64,000 nt of DNA from Candidatus Eremiobacterota bacterium. Its GTDB lineage: Bacteria > Vulcanimicrobiota > Vulcanimicrobiia > Vulcanimicrobiales > Vulcanimicrobiaceae. The notes under the pieces were generated by a model, which was not told where the DNA came from, did not search any database, and saw only the letters and a program-made list of their open reading frames with translations. Positions 52,202-61,176 of the stretch are shown here, piece by piece. The translations under genes were made by a program, and so were the position numbers. Where the stretch lies: contig JAFAKB010000022.1 in assembly GCA_019235885.1 (NCBI GenBank), forward strand, positions 1-64,000, in the 5' to 3' direction. How positions within the stretch are numbered: position 1 is the stretch's first letter; each line of letters begins with the position of its first letter.

Positions 52202-52365
52202 CTGTGCGCATGGAAGAAGTCCGCCGAGAAACGCTTGAGCTTGCCAAGCGCATGCTGACGCACGTCGGTCAGCGTATTGAAGAAAGCAAGGCGCATCTCC
52301 GGCTACGCGAAGACGCTTCCAAAACGGCTGCACCTGCGGACTACAACACGCGCCCCGACGGATAG
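52189..52365 (+). CDS. 58-residue helical protein coupled to the GNAT-like gene
   Basis: ATG start overlapping the upstream gene by 13 bp. The product reads MSTLAVRMEEVRRETLELAK and continues as a charged helix (RMLTHVGQRIEESKAHLRLRED) with a disordered tail ending NTRPDG. Codon use is like that of the upstream gene. Small, helical and coupled to a larger unknown protein, it fits an antitoxin or regulatory partner, but there is no homology that I can name. Confidence 0.55.
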   Translation: MSTLAVRMEEVRRETLELAKRMLTHVGQRIEESKAHLRLREDASKTAAPADYNTRPDG

Positions 52366-52411
52366 AACAAGAGAGCCGTTAGCTCCCGTACCGCGAGCTT
52401 CAAAACGCGGA

Positions 52412-53037
52412 CTACCTTCGCAGCACAAGAAGCGCATTGTTCAGTAGCCGGCCGGGCTCGGTGACGTAGCGGCCTTCGAACCAGAGGCCGGCGGAGGCGC
52501 CGCCGTCGAAGGCCATCGCTTGGTAGGCGCCGAGGCCGAGCATCACGTCGGCCATCTGGCGCGTCGTACCACCGGAGGTCGCGAGGATCATCGTCGTGCC
52601 GTCGCGGGTCAGCCCGACGGCACTGCGCGCCGCCAACGCGTACAAGATCTTCGGATCGCGAAAGCCTTCGGCGGCGGGATCGACCGTGGTGCGGCCGTTG
52701 GTCACCAGCCGCGGACCGCAGCCGATCGCTTCGCGCGCGGAGGCGAAGGCGCCCAGCGGCGCGCCGTCGCTCCGCACGACGCGGTATTCGGCTTTTCGGC
52801 CGACGGCGAAATGCGACGCCGCTTTTGCTTCACCGCGGAAGTAGACGACGTAGCCGTGGCGCGGGATGATCGTCGCGGTGTTCTGAATCGCGGTGACGAC
52901 GCCGTCGGCGACTTGTACTTGCGGCCCGCCGCTCAGCCCGGTGCGCTCGCCCCACTCGGGCGTGAAGATCGTGATCGTATCGTTCGTTCCCGATGGATAG
53001 CGATTGATCCAGTACGCGTACCAGTTGTCGGGCCAGC
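52412..53037 (-). pseudogene. 5'-truncated phosphodiester glycosidase (NAGPA/DUF2233-like) gene
   Basis: The C-terminal part of the NAGPA family is clear: WINRYPSGTNDTITIFTPEWG, GCGPRLVTNGRTT, ARSAVGLTRDGTTMILATSG, MADVMLGLGAYQAMAFDGGA, LLNNALLVLRR. In full-length members, roughly 150 residues with VNGDFFD-type motifs precede this region; they are absent. The frame stays open to about 53110, but only a TTG without a ribosome-binding site starts there and the extra residues are Arg-rich noise. The divergent antiporter gene begins at that point, so the gene was probably cut at its 5' end. Confidence 0.65.
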
Positions 53038-53109
53038 GCCAGCGTCTCGTGCATGCCGTGCAGGTCTGGAGGCCGGCCGACCGGGGCCGCCGTAGACGCG
53101 GCCGAGGCA

Positions 53110-54681
53110 ATGTCCGAAGCGCAAGTCGAGATCGTCATCGGGTTGCTGGTCGTGGCGATTCCGCTCGTCGCGATGGCGCGCCGCGCCGACGTGCCGTACC
53201 CGATCACGCTGGTGCTCGGCGGACTGGCGCTCGGATTCATTCCAGGCCTTCCCGACGTCCGCCTCGACCCCGCGCTCGTGCTCCTCTTCTTTCTCCCCCC
53301 GCTGCTGTACTGGGAAGCGATCACCGCGCCGACCGACGTCATGCTGGCGAATCTGAGCCAAATCGGAAACCTCGCGGTCGTCCTCGTCGTCGTGACGACG
53401 CTCGCCGTCGCCGCGATCGCGCACGCCGTCATCCCCGGCATGTCATGGCCGATCGCGCTCGTGCTCGGCGCGGTCGTCGCGCCGACCGACGAGCTTGCGT
53501 CGGCCCCGGTCCTCGAGCGCTTTCACATCCCGCGGCACGTCATCGCGATCGTCGAAGGTGAAAGCCTCGTCAACGACGCGTTCTCGCTCGTGATCTACGC
53601 CGCTGCGCTGACCGCGGCCGTCTCCGGCACGTTCGACCCCGGCCGCACCGCGTTGTACCTCATCGCCGCGCCGGTCGGGTCGATCGTGGTCGGACTGATC
53701 GTGGGCCGAGTGGCGGTCGAAGGCTGGCGGCGCATTCGCGACACCGAGCTGCAGTCGGTGATCTCGCTGCTCGTCCCGTTCGCCTCGTATCTGCCGGCGC
53801 TGCGGGTCGGCGCCTCCGGCGTCCTGGGCGTCGTCACCACCGGCGTGTTCGTGAACCGCTTCACCCCGATCGTACTCACGCCGGAGTCGCGCTTGCGGCT
53901 GATCGGTTTCTGGCAGACGTTCGTCTTCGTCGCCAACGCGCTGCTGTTCTTGCTGGTCGGCTTGCAGCTTCACGACATCGCCGCGAACGTGTTCAAGAAC
54001 AACTCCTGGCAGAGCGTTCTGTGGGCGACGCTGGCGACGAACGCGGCCGTCATCCTGGTTCGCTTCGGCTGGATCCTGCTCTCCGAGTACCTCCCGTACG
54101 TGGGCGCTTCGTCGGAACATTCGGAGCCGGACGTCAAGCATGCGATCATCGTCGCGTGGTCCGGGCTGCGCGGCGCGGTCTCGCTCGCGGCCGCGCTGGC
54201 GATTCCACTGACCGTCGCGGGCGGCGCGCCGTTCCCGCACCGCGATCTCATCATCTTCCTCACCTTCTCGGTGATCCTGGTAACGCTGGTCGGCGGCGGC
54301 CTGACGCTTCCGGCCGCCACCGCGCGGCTCGACGTGAGCGACGCCGGCCGCGAGGAAAGCGCAGACTTGCAGCGCGCGCTGGCCGGCGTCACCAAAGCGG
54401 CGCTCGAGCACATCGAGACGCTCGAGCGCGAAGGTCGTATCGATCCGGAGCACGCGCAAGCCCTGCGTGCGCGCTATGCCAAGCTCCCCGACGAAGGCCA
54501 GGAACCGTCGGATCCCGCCGCGCGTGAAACGGTCCGCCGCCGTTCGACTGCCGAGCGCGAGGTGATCGAGGCGGAGCGCCGGGCGCTCATCGCGCTGCGC
54601 GAGCGCGGCGAGATCGACAACACGGTACTTCGCCGGGTCACGCTCGCGCTCGACCTCGCCCACTCGCGGATACGGAACTGA
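53110..54681 (+). CDS. NhaP-type Na+/H+ antiporter
   Basis: 523 residues, ATG with GAGG upstream. About 12 membrane helices (IVIGLLVVAIPLVAMA, ITLVLGGLALGFIPG, VVLVVVTTLAVAAIAHAVIP and so on). CPA1 family motifs: the ion site region APTDELASAPVL, EGESLVNDAFSLVIYAAAL, and WSGLRGAVSLAAALAIPL. The final 110 residues are a charged cytoplasmic tail (VTKAALEHIETLEREGRIDPEHAQALR). It exchanges Na+ (or K+) for protons to control pH and salt. Full length for the family. Confidence 0.92.
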   Translation: MSEAQVEIVIGLLVVAIPLVAMARRADVPYPITLVLGGLALGFIPGLPDVRLDPALVLLFFLPPLLYWEAITAPTDVMLANLSQIGNLAVVLVVVTTLAVAAIAHAVIPGMSWPIALVLGAVVAPTDELASAPVLERFHIPRHVIAIVEGESLVNDAFSLVIYAAALTAAVSGTFDPGRTALYLIAAPVGSIVVGLIVGRVAVEGWRRIRDTELQSVISLLVPFASYLPALRVGASGVLGVVTTGVFVNRFTPIVLTPESRLRLIGFWQTFVFVANALLFLLVGLQLHDIAANVFKNNSWQSVLWATLATNAAVILVRFGWILLSEYLPYVGASSEHSEPDVKHAIIVAWSGLRGAVSLAAALAIPLTVAGGAPFPHRDLIIFLTFSVILVTLVGGGLTLPAATARLDVSDAGREESADLQRALAGVTKAALEHIETLEREGRIDPEHAQALRARYAKLPDEGQEPSDPAARETVRRRSTAEREVIEAERRALIALRERGEIDNTVLRRVTLALDLAHSRIRN

Positions 54682-54736
54682 TCGCCTGCGGCGCGCGCCC
54701 GCAGGAGTCGAAGCGGCTTTGCGCCGACGGAACGCC

Positions 54737-56728
54737 ATGACCGAAGGCGAGCTGCTCTGGACGCCCGATCCCGCCGTCGCGGCGGAGAGCACGGTGGCGC
54801 GATTCATGCAATGGCTTGCGGAGAACCGCAGGCTGACATTCGCGACGTACGAAGAGCTGCGGCGCTGGTCGGTGAGCGATCTCGAGGGCTTCTGGGGCGC
54901 GGTCTGGGACTTCTTCGGCGTCGAGTCGGCGGCGCCGTACGAGCGCGTGCTGAGCGCGCGCACCATGCCGGGCGCCGCGTGGTTCGAAGGCTCGCGCGTC
55001 AACTACGCCGAGCACACATTGCGGCACGAACGCAGCGCCGCGCCGGACGAAGCCGCGCTCGTCCACGGCTCCGAGCTGCGGCCGCTCGCCGAGATGACGT
55101 GGCGCGAGCTGGGCGGCGCGGTGCGCGTGCTCGCGACGCAGCTGCGCGCGCTCGGGATTCGGCCGGGCGAGCGGGTCGCGGCGTATATGCCGAACATCCC
55201 CGAGACGGCGGTCGCGATGCTGGCGACCACCGCGGTCGGCGCGGTGTGGTCGTCGGCGGCGCCCGAGTTCGGCGCGCGCACGGTGATCGACCGCTTCGCG
55301 CAGATCGAGCCGAAGCTGCTCTTCGTCGCCGACGGCTACCGCTTTGGCGGCAAGGACTTCGACCGCACCGCCGAGATCCGCACGATCCTCGCCGAGCTGC
55401 CGACCGTCGAGCACGTCGTGTGGCTTGCATACCTCGATCCGTCCGCACCGCCGCGCATCGAGAACGCCACGGCCTGGTCCGAGCTGCTGGATCATCCGCC
55501 GGTCGGCGCCGATGCGTTCGCGTACGAGCGCGTCGCGCACGACCATCCGCTCTGGGTGCTGTTCTCCTCGGGCACGACGGGGTTGCCGAAGCCGATCGTG
55601 CACGGCCACGCCGGGGTTCTCGTCGAGAGCCTCAAGGGCACCGGGCTCGCGCAAAACCTCTCGCCGCGCTCGCGCATGTTCTTTTACACGACGACCGGCT
55701 GGATGATGTTCAACGCGCTGCTCTCCGCGCTGCTGCAAGGCGCCTCGGTCGTGCTTTACGACGGGCATCCCGCATATCCGGCGCCGGACTTGCTCTGGCG
55801 GCTTGCGGCGGACGCACGCGCGACTTGTTTCGGCGCCAGCCCGACCTTCGTGCAGATGATGCAGAAGGCGGGCGTCGTCCCGCGCGAGCGGTTCGATCTC
55901 TCGCCGCTGACCAGCGTGCTGCTGACCGGCTCGCCCGTGACGCCGGAGTCGACGGCGTGGTTCTACGAGTCGGTGAAGCGCGATCTCTGGGTCACCTCGC
56001 CCTCGGGTGGGACGGAATTGTGCGCCGGGCTCGTCGGCGGCTCGCCGCTCCTGCCCGTGTACGCCGGTGAGATTCAGTGCCGGCTGCTCGGGATGGACGT
56101 GCACGCCTGGAACGCGGCCGGCGAAGACGTCGTCGGCGAGGTCGGCGAGCTCGTCGTCACCAGCCCGTCGCCCTCGATGCCGTTGTACTTCATGAACGAC
56201 CCGGACGGCTCGCGCTACAGAGAGACGTACTTCGAGCAGTTCCCCGGCGCGTGGCGGCACGGCGACTTCATCAAGATCAACGCGCGCGGCGGCTGCTACA
56301 TCTACGGCCGCTCGGACGCGACGCTGAACCGCCACGGCGTCCGCATCGGCTCGGCCGAGATCTACCGCGCCGTCGAGCAGCTCGACGAGGTCGCGGACAG
56401 TCTCGTCGTCTGCCTGGAGCTCCCCGGCGGCAGGTTCTACATGCCGCTGTTCGTGCGGCTGAGCGAAGGCGCGCTCTTCGACGACGCGCTGCGCGCGCGC
56501 ATCGAGGCGAAGCTGCGCGCCGATTGCAGCCCGCGCCACGTCCCGGACGAGATCCACCGCGTCGAGGCGATCCCCTACACCCTGACCGGCAAGAAGATGG
56601 AGATCCCCGTTCGCCGCATCCTGGCCGGGACGCCGCCGCAGAAAGCGGCGAGCCGCGAAGCGATGATGCAGCCCACCGCGCTGGACTGGTACGTCGCGTT
56701 CGCCGCGTCGCGGGCCGTGACGGCGTAG
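54737..56728 (+). CDS. Acetoacetyl-CoA synthetase (acetoacetate-CoA ligase)
   Basis: 663 residues. ANL-superfamily motifs: N-terminal LLWTPDPAVAAESTVARFMQWL and WFEGSRVNYAEHTLRH typical of acetoacetyl-CoA synthetases, P-loop LFSSGTTGLPKPIVHGHAG, GSPVTPESTAWFYESVK, WRHGDFIKINARGG with the hinge, and the late acyl-adenylate Lys region IPYTLTGKKMEIPVRR. It activates acetoacetate to acetoacetyl-CoA at the cost of ATP to AMP, feeding ketone bodies or PHB breakdown into central metabolism. No neighbouring thiolase or PHB gene is in view. Confidence 0.92.
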   Translation: MTEGELLWTPDPAVAAESTVARFMQWLAENRRLTFATYEELRRWSVSDLEGFWGAVWDFFGVESAAPYERVLSARTMPGAAWFEGSRVNYAEHTLRHERSAAPDEAALVHGSELRPLAEMTWRELGGAVRVLATQLRALGIRPGERVAAYMPNIPETAVAMLATTAVGAVWSSAAPEFGARTVIDRFAQIEPKLLFVADGYRFGGKDFDRTAEIRTILAELPTVEHVVWLAYLDPSAPPRIENATAWSELLDHPPVGADAFAYERVAHDHPLWVLFSSGTTGLPKPIVHGHAGVLVESLKGTGLAQNLSPRSRMFFYTTTGWMMFNALLSALLQGASVVLYDGHPAYPAPDLLWRLAADARATCFGASPTFVQMMQKAGVVPRERFDLSPLTSVLLTGSPVTPESTAWFYESVKRDLWVTSPSGGTELCAGLVGGSPLLPVYAGEIQCRLLGMDVHAWNAAGEDVVGEVGELVVTSPSPSMPLYFMNDPDGSRYRETYFEQFPGAWRHGDFIKINARGGCYIYGRSDATLNRHGVRIGSAEIYRAVEQLDEVADSLVVCLELPGGRFYMPLFVRLSEGALFDDALRARIEAKLRADCSPRHVPDEIHRVEAIPYTLTGKKMEIPVRRILAGTPPQKAASREAMMQPTALDWYVAFAASRAVTA

Positions 56729-56790
56729 CGCCCGCCTACCCGGTTTTCGGTATGTCGGCGCCGCGTTGCTCGGCGCTACGGTGCAGTGGG

Positions 56791-56982
56791 ATGTTCTGTC
56801 TTTGCCTGCACGCTGCGGAGTCGCATCACGCCGACGGATGCCACGTCCTCGAGCGCGAGAACGGCGCGCTGGTGCGCTGCAGCTGCCGGCTTTCACGCGA
56901 AGACGTCGCGCGGGGCGTCGATCATCTCAGCGAGGCGCTGCGAGAAGTGAGGCGGCGCACACGCCCGCCGGGACATGCCTGA
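56791..56982 (+). CDS. Small Cys/His-rich protein, probable zinc binder
   Basis: 63 residues from the ATG at 56791; a longer start at 56752 is possible. Pattern MFCLCLHAAESHHADGCHVL then RCSCRLSREDVARG: C-x-C-x-H, HH, C-H and C-x-C, arranged like the small zinc-ribbon proteins of other high-GC bacteria. It is convergent with the amidase gene, whose stop lies 1 bp away. Function unknown. Confidence 0.5.
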   Translation: MFCLCLHAAESHHADGCHVLERENGALVRCSCRLSREDVARGVDHLSEALREVRRRTRPPGHA

Positions 56983-56983
56983 G

Positions 56984-58423
56984 TCAGGCCGGCGGTAGCG
57001 CCGGGCGGCGCCGGCCGGTTTGCGTGCGCTGCTCGAACGCCCGGGCGAACTGCAGCAGCCCCAGCTCGTCGCGGTAGCGGCCGACGATCTGCACGCCGAC
57101 CGGCAACCCGTCCGCGGTGAAGCCGCACGGCACCGAGATCGCGGGATGCCCGGTCACGGTGATCCACGAGCACGAGCGCATCCAGTCGAGATAGTTCTCC
57201 ATCTTCACGCCGGCGATCTCGGTGACGTACGGCACCTCGACCGGGAACGGCGCGACTTGGTTGACCGGCGCGATCAGGAACTCGTAGCGCTGCATGAACG
57301 CCTGCATCCGCCCGAACACCTGCGTGTGCAGCCTCGTCGCCCGCGCGATCTGCTCGGAGCTCAGCACGCGGCCGAACTGCACGTTCCACACGATCGTGTC
57401 CTTGAACGCGTTCGGGTAGCGGTCGAGCAGGTCGCCGAACTCGTTGACGAAGAGCACGCCGCGCAGCGTTTGGAAGACCTCGTCGGCGCCGTCAAGGTTC
57501 GGCGAGGTTTCTTCAACGGCGCAACCGAGCTCCGTCAGCGCGCCGCGCTGCGACTCGAGCGCCGCGGTGACGGCCGGATCGACCGGCAGCCCGCCGAGAT
57601 CGGCGCTCCACGCGACGCGCGTCCCTTTGAAATCGCGCGCGTGGAGCGCGCCGAAGATCGCGCCGTCTTCCGCAAAGGTGAGGGGATCGCGCGGATCGGG
57701 TCCGGCCAGCACGCTCAAGTACAGCCCGACGTCCTCGACGGTGCGCGCCATCGGCCCGTTGACCGCGAGCGTGTTCCAGACGTCTTGCGAGGGCGCGCGC
57801 GAGACGCGCCCGACCGACGGCCGCAGCCCGACGACGTTGCAGAAGTTGGCCGGGTTGCGCAGCGAGCCGCCCAGATCGCTGCCGTCGGCGAGCGCGACCA
57901 TCCCGCACGCCAGCGCGACCGCCGAACCGCCGCTGCTTCCGCCGCACGTCTTGCTCGGATCGTACGGGTTGCGCGTCGCGCCGAAGACCGTGTTGAACGT
58001 CTGCGAGCCGGCGGTGAACTCCGGCACGTTCGTCTTGCCGACCGCGATCGCGCCGGCCGCGCGCTGGCGCGCGACGATCGTGCAGTCTTGGTCGGGGACG
58101 AAATCCTTGTAGATCGGCGAGCCCCAGGTGGTGCGCATCCCGCGCGTGAGCATCGAGTCCTTGTGCGCGACCGGCAAGCCGTGCAGCGCTCCGAGCCGCT
58201 CGCCGCGCGCCTGGCGCGCGTCGGCGTCGCGCGCGCGGTCCAGCGCTTCGTCCGCGTGGAGGGTGACGATCGCGTTCAGCGCCGGGTTCAGCCGCTCGAT
58301 CCGCGCGAGATGCGCGGACACGACCTCCACCGCGGAGACTTCTTTCGCGCGGATGCGCCGCGCCAGCTCGCTTGCTGGTTGGTCGCAGAGCTCGTCGAGG
58401 CCGAAGTTGCCGATAACGTTCAT
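56984..58423 (-). CDS. Amidase (amidase signature family)
   Basis: 479 residues. Amidase-signature triad: Lys in LPVAHKDSMLTRG, cis-Ser in CGGSSGGSAVALACGMVALADGSD, nucleophile Ser in DLGGSLRNPANFCNVVGLRPS. The C-terminal half carries VPYVTEIAGVKMENYLDWMRSCSWITVTGHPAISVPCGFTADGLPVGVQIVG. It hydrolyses carboxamides; it is more like stand-alone amidases than the GatA subunit, since no gatB or gatC adjoins. The substrate is unknown. Confidence 0.9.
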   Translation of the reverse strand: MNVIGNFGLDELCDQPASELARRIRAKEVSAVEVVSAHLARIERLNPALNAIVTLHADEALDRARDADARQARGERLGALHGLPVAHKDSMLTRGMRTTWGSPIYKDFVPDQDCTIVARQRAAGAIAVGKTNVPEFTAGSQTFNTVFGATRNPYDPSKTCGGSSGGSAVALACGMVALADGSDLGGSLRNPANFCNVVGLRPSVGRVSRAPSQDVWNTLAVNGPMARTVEDVGLYLSVLAGPDPRDPLTFAEDGAIFGALHARDFKGTRVAWSADLGGLPVDPAVTAALESQRGALTELGCAVEETSPNLDGADEVFQTLRGVLFVNEFGDLLDRYPNAFKDTIVWNVQFGRVLSSEQIARATRLHTQVFGRMQAFMQRYEFLIAPVNQVAPFPVEVPYVTEIAGVKMENYLDWMRSCSWITVTGHPAISVPCGFTADGLPVGVQIVGRYRDELGLLQFARAFEQRTQTGRRRPALPPA

Positions 58424-58473
58424 TCCGGTGAGCCTTAAGGCCCAGGACTCAGGTTGAATTCCTGGCTATTGGC

Positions 58474-58479
58474 GATACT
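58474..58479 (+). promoter_or_regulatory. GATACT -10-like box of the diguanylate cyclase gene
   Basis: GATACT ends 6 nt before the ATG at 58486, with TTGAAT 14 bp upstream of it. The spacing again suggests a leaderless transcript. The -35 spacing is short, so the call is tentative. Confidence 0.35.
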
Positions 58480-58485
58480 ACACCA

Positions 58486-59802
58486 ATGGGAGAGCCAATG
58501 CCGCGTCCCGACGCGGCACGGCGGCGAGTGTTCGACACGCTGGCGGAAGGTGTGGTCGTACAGGACACGGACGGGACCGTCCGCGACTTCAACGCGCCCG
58601 CGCTGGCGCTCCTGGGGGTCACCGCCGAGGAGTTGCGCGAGCGCGCCCCGCTCGACCCCCACTGGCGCGCGCTGTGGGACAACGGCACCCCGCTGCACGT
58701 CTTCGAGCGGCCGCTGCGCACGATCTTGCAGGTCGTGCACGAGCACGGCCGCCTGACGATCGGGGTGCGCGGGCGCGACGGCACGACGCGCTGGCTGAGG
58801 ATCGCGACGCACGTCGTCTACGACGACGAGAGCGGAGCGGAGACGATCGTCTCGACGATCGCCGACGTCACCGCGCAGCGCGAGGCCGAGCTGCAGAACG
58901 CGCACTACCGCGAGATCATCGACACGCTCAACGCGTCGTATCACATCGTCGAAGAGTCGCCGATCGGGATGTGCAGCGTCGACGTGGAGGGCAACGTCCT
59001 GCGCGGCAACATGGCGTTTCTGACCCTCGGCGGCGCAGAAGCCACCTCGATCTTCCAGCTGATCCCGGAGGACGACCGCGCGCAGCTGCGCGAGGAGCTG
59101 GCGCGCTTGATGGACGGCCGCACGCCCTCGGTGCGCATCGAGACGCGGATGCAGCAGCCGACCGGCGCGACGATCTGGTGCGAGATCACCGCGGTCGCGA
59201 TGCGGGCGGGTTTACCGGACGCCGCGATCCTGCTGCTGATCAACGACGTGACCGAACGGCGTCGGCGCGAAGCGCGGCTGCGCCAGCTCGCCGAGCGCGA
59301 TCCGCTCACCGGCGTGCACAACCGGCGCAGCTTCATCCACGTGCTGCGCGAGCGGCTCGGCGCGCTCGACCGCAACCGGCGCGCCGGCACCGACTGGATT
59401 TTGATGCTGATCGACCTCGACGGCTTCAAGGAAGTGAACGACACGCTCGGCCACGCCGGTGGCGACGCCCTGCTGATCGCGGTCGCCGGCGGGATCCGCG
59501 ACCGCACGCGCGTCGAGGACACCGTCGGCCGGCTCGGCGGCGACGAGTTCGCCGTGCTCCTTCAGTCGCGCAGCGGGACCGACGCGGGGGCGATCGGCGA
59601 CGAGATGATCGCGCGCATCACCGGCGCGGCGCGCTCGGTCGCCGGCGCGCCGGCGGTCACGGCGAGCATCGGGATCGTGCACCTGCGCGCGGGCCGCGAG
59701 CCCGAAGAGATCCTGGCCGCTGCGGACCGCGCGATGTACGAGGCGAAGCACGCCGGCAAGGCGCGCTGCGTCGATGCGGGAGCGGTGCTCAGCAGGCAGT
59801 GA
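58486..59802 (+). CDS. PAS-PAS-GGDEF diguanylate cyclase
   Basis: 438 residues. First PAS at about 10-130 (VFDTLAEGVVVQDTDGTVRDFNAPALALLGV), second PAS at about 145-260 (ESPIGMCSVDVEGNVLRGNMAFLTLGG), GGDEF at about 270-430. The catalytic loop RLGGDEFAVLL is intact, and an inhibitory-site RxxD (RVED) lies five residues before it, so product feedback is expected. There is no EAL domain. It makes cyclic-di-GMP in response to whatever the PAS domains sense; no signal can be read. A second ATG four codons later is possible. Confidence 0.92.
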   Translation: MGEPMPRPDAARRRVFDTLAEGVVVQDTDGTVRDFNAPALALLGVTAEELRERAPLDPHWRALWDNGTPLHVFERPLRTILQVVHEHGRLTIGVRGRDGTTRWLRIATHVVYDDESGAETIVSTIADVTAQREAELQNAHYREIIDTLNASYHIVEESPIGMCSVDVEGNVLRGNMAFLTLGGAEATSIFQLIPEDDRAQLREELARLMDGRTPSVRIETRMQQPTGATIWCEITAVAMRAGLPDAAILLLINDVTERRRREARLRQLAERDPLTGVHNRRSFIHVLRERLGALDRNRRAGTDWILMLIDLDGFKEVNDTLGHAGGDALLIAVAGGIRDRTRVEDTVGRLGGDEFAVLLQSRSGTDAGAIGDEMIARITGAARSVAGAPAVTASIGIVHLRAGREPEEILAAADRAMYEAKHAGKARCVDAGAVLSRQ

Positions 59803-59995
59803 GCACGCGTGCGCCGCGGCGCGCGTCGTGCCGCTCGCACGAGATCAGGTCGAGCCGCGCGGAGGTCGCGCCCGACGCGACGCACCCGCACGCCCAGTCG
59901 ACCGAGAGCCGCACGCGCTCGCGCCCGTCCGCGACGACAAGGTGCGAGCCGGGACGGCCGAGCAGGATCATGAGCGTTTCGAGCGAGCGAACCAT
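59789..59995 (-). CDS. Small Cys-containing protein of unknown function
   Basis: 68 residues, ATG at 59995. The centre VADGRERVRLSVDWACGCVA and ISCERHDARRG have the spacing of small CGC...C..H proteins that may bind metal. It overlaps the end of the diguanylate cyclase gene by 14 bp on the other strand. It is supported by the Cys pattern only, and could be a chance ORF. Confidence 0.45.
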   Translation of the reverse strand: MVRSLETLMILLGRPGSHLVVADGRERVRLSVDWACGCVASGATSARLDLISCERHDARRGARVLTAC

Positions 59996-60045
59996 CGCTC
60001 AAACTCGTTCCCGGCGGGCGCGGCCGGCTTACTGAGTCTTTGGGC

Positions 60046-60540
60046 TCAGGGCGACCCCGTGCTCGGCGGCCCGGTGCGCGCCAGCGTTCCGTCCTGGTAG
60101 CGGACCGCGTCGATGCTGCAGACGATCTTGGCCGGCGGCCCGGCGTCGCTCAACTCCGCCAGGTTGATGCGGTCGACTGTCTGGCCGGGATCGAGCTTCG
60201 ACTCGCTGATGTTCGTGCGGGTCGCGTTGACATCGCCGAACGCGTCGTAGAACGCGAACCGCACGCGGACCGCGGTCACGGCGCGGGTCCCGGTGTTGGT
60301 GATCCGCAGCGCGTGGTGAACCAGCGTCAGCCCGTCGGTGCCGCGCCCGTCGGAGTAGCAGCCGTCGATCCGCACCGGCCCGGGTTGGGTGGCGACTTGG
60401 GTGGCGATCGGGTGCGCGGCGGAGAGCCGTATTCCGCCGGTGTCGACGGGCACGACCGTCGTGCGGTTGTCGGCCCGCGCCGAGGCCGTCATGGCGAGCA
60501 GCGCCGCGCAGGCCGCCGCGGCGAAGAACGAATGACGCAC
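60046..60540 (-). CDS. Secreted protein of unknown function
   Basis: 164 residues from the GTG at 60540, preceded by GGAGG six nt upstream. Signal peptide MRHSFFAAAACAALLAMTAS, cleavage likely after ARA. The mature part is a single beta-rich domain: LVHHALRITNTGTRAVTAVRVRFAFYDAFGDV and PAKIVCSIDAVRYQDG, resembling Ig-like/FxLYD-type extracellular domains. Function is unknown. It is divergent from the next secreted gene. Confidence 0.65.
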   Translation of the reverse strand: MRHSFFAAAACAALLAMTASARADNRTTVVPVDTGGIRLSAAHPIATQVATQPGPVRIDGCYSDGRGTDGLTLVHHALRITNTGTRAVTAVRVRFAFYDAFGDVNATRTNISESKLDPGQTVDRINLAELSDAGPPAKIVCSIDAVRYQDGTLARTGPPSTGSP

Positions 60541-60636
60541 GTGGAACCTCCGGGGAGTATTGCTTGGGCCGATAACGCAGCCGCGCCCGCGGCCGTTCGC
60601 GGGAGGAGTCCGCGGCGGCCGGGCGGATGTAGCGGC

Positions 60637-61173
60637 ATGCGCCTGAAGATTTTCGCGGCGCTGCTGCCGGTCGTGCTGCTCTTCGCGGCGCCGCCGGCGA
60701 GCGCGCAGAGCACCAACCGGGACACGACGCGGGAACAGCTTCGCTCCGTGCTCGCCTCCGCCGGCGCGCGCAGCGACGTGAACGTCGCGTTCCGCCAGAG
60801 CACGAAGAACCCGTACAACTTCGTCGGGACGATGAGCGGGCTGGCGAACTCCGACTACCTCGAGATCGTCGTCAGCGTGACGCAGTCGGACACGATCGGA
60901 TTCCGCGTCTACCCGCACTACCGCAACAACTACATCAACCTCAACCGCGCCACGGACCCGACCGGGCTGATGCGCAGGCTGCTGTACTACAGTGACCAGA
61001 ACTTCTTGTTCTGGGGCGCCGACGACACCTACGACGTGTTCAGCGGCTACACGGTCACGCTGGAGTCCGGTTTCCCGTCCGAGTCGATCGTCGTCGTGCT
61101 GCGCAGCATCCGCAACACCGACAAGTTCGTCGGCGCGATGCGCCCGTTCATCGACGGCTCGGCGGCGCGGTAG
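60637..61173 (+). CDS. Secreted protein of unknown function (YbjN-like pattern)
   Basis: 178 residues from the ATG at 60637. Signal peptide MRLKIFAALLPVVLLFAAPP, cleavage near ASA-QST. The mature protein reads REQLRSVLASAGARSDVNVAFRQST, then LEIVVSVTQSDTIGFRVYPHY, LMRRLLYYSDQNFLFWGAD, alternating helix and strand as in YbjN/T3S-chaperone-like folds; this is a guess from secondary structure. It is 3 bp upstream of the next gene and probably cotranscribed. Confidence 0.65.
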   Translation: MRLKIFAALLPVVLLFAAPPASAQSTNRDTTREQLRSVLASAGARSDVNVAFRQSTKNPYNFVGTMSGLANSDYLEIVVSVTQSDTIGFRVYPHYRNNYINLNRATDPTGLMRRLLYYSDQNFLFWGADDTYDVFSGYTVTLESGFPSESIVVVLRSIRNTDKFVGAMRPFIDGSAAR

Positions 61174-61176
61174 CGG

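Noticed and set aside
53063-53095. GGTCTGGAGGCCGGCC segment that recalls dispersed repeats of other genomes
   Set aside because: Only one copy is visible in this window, so a repeat cannot be supported.
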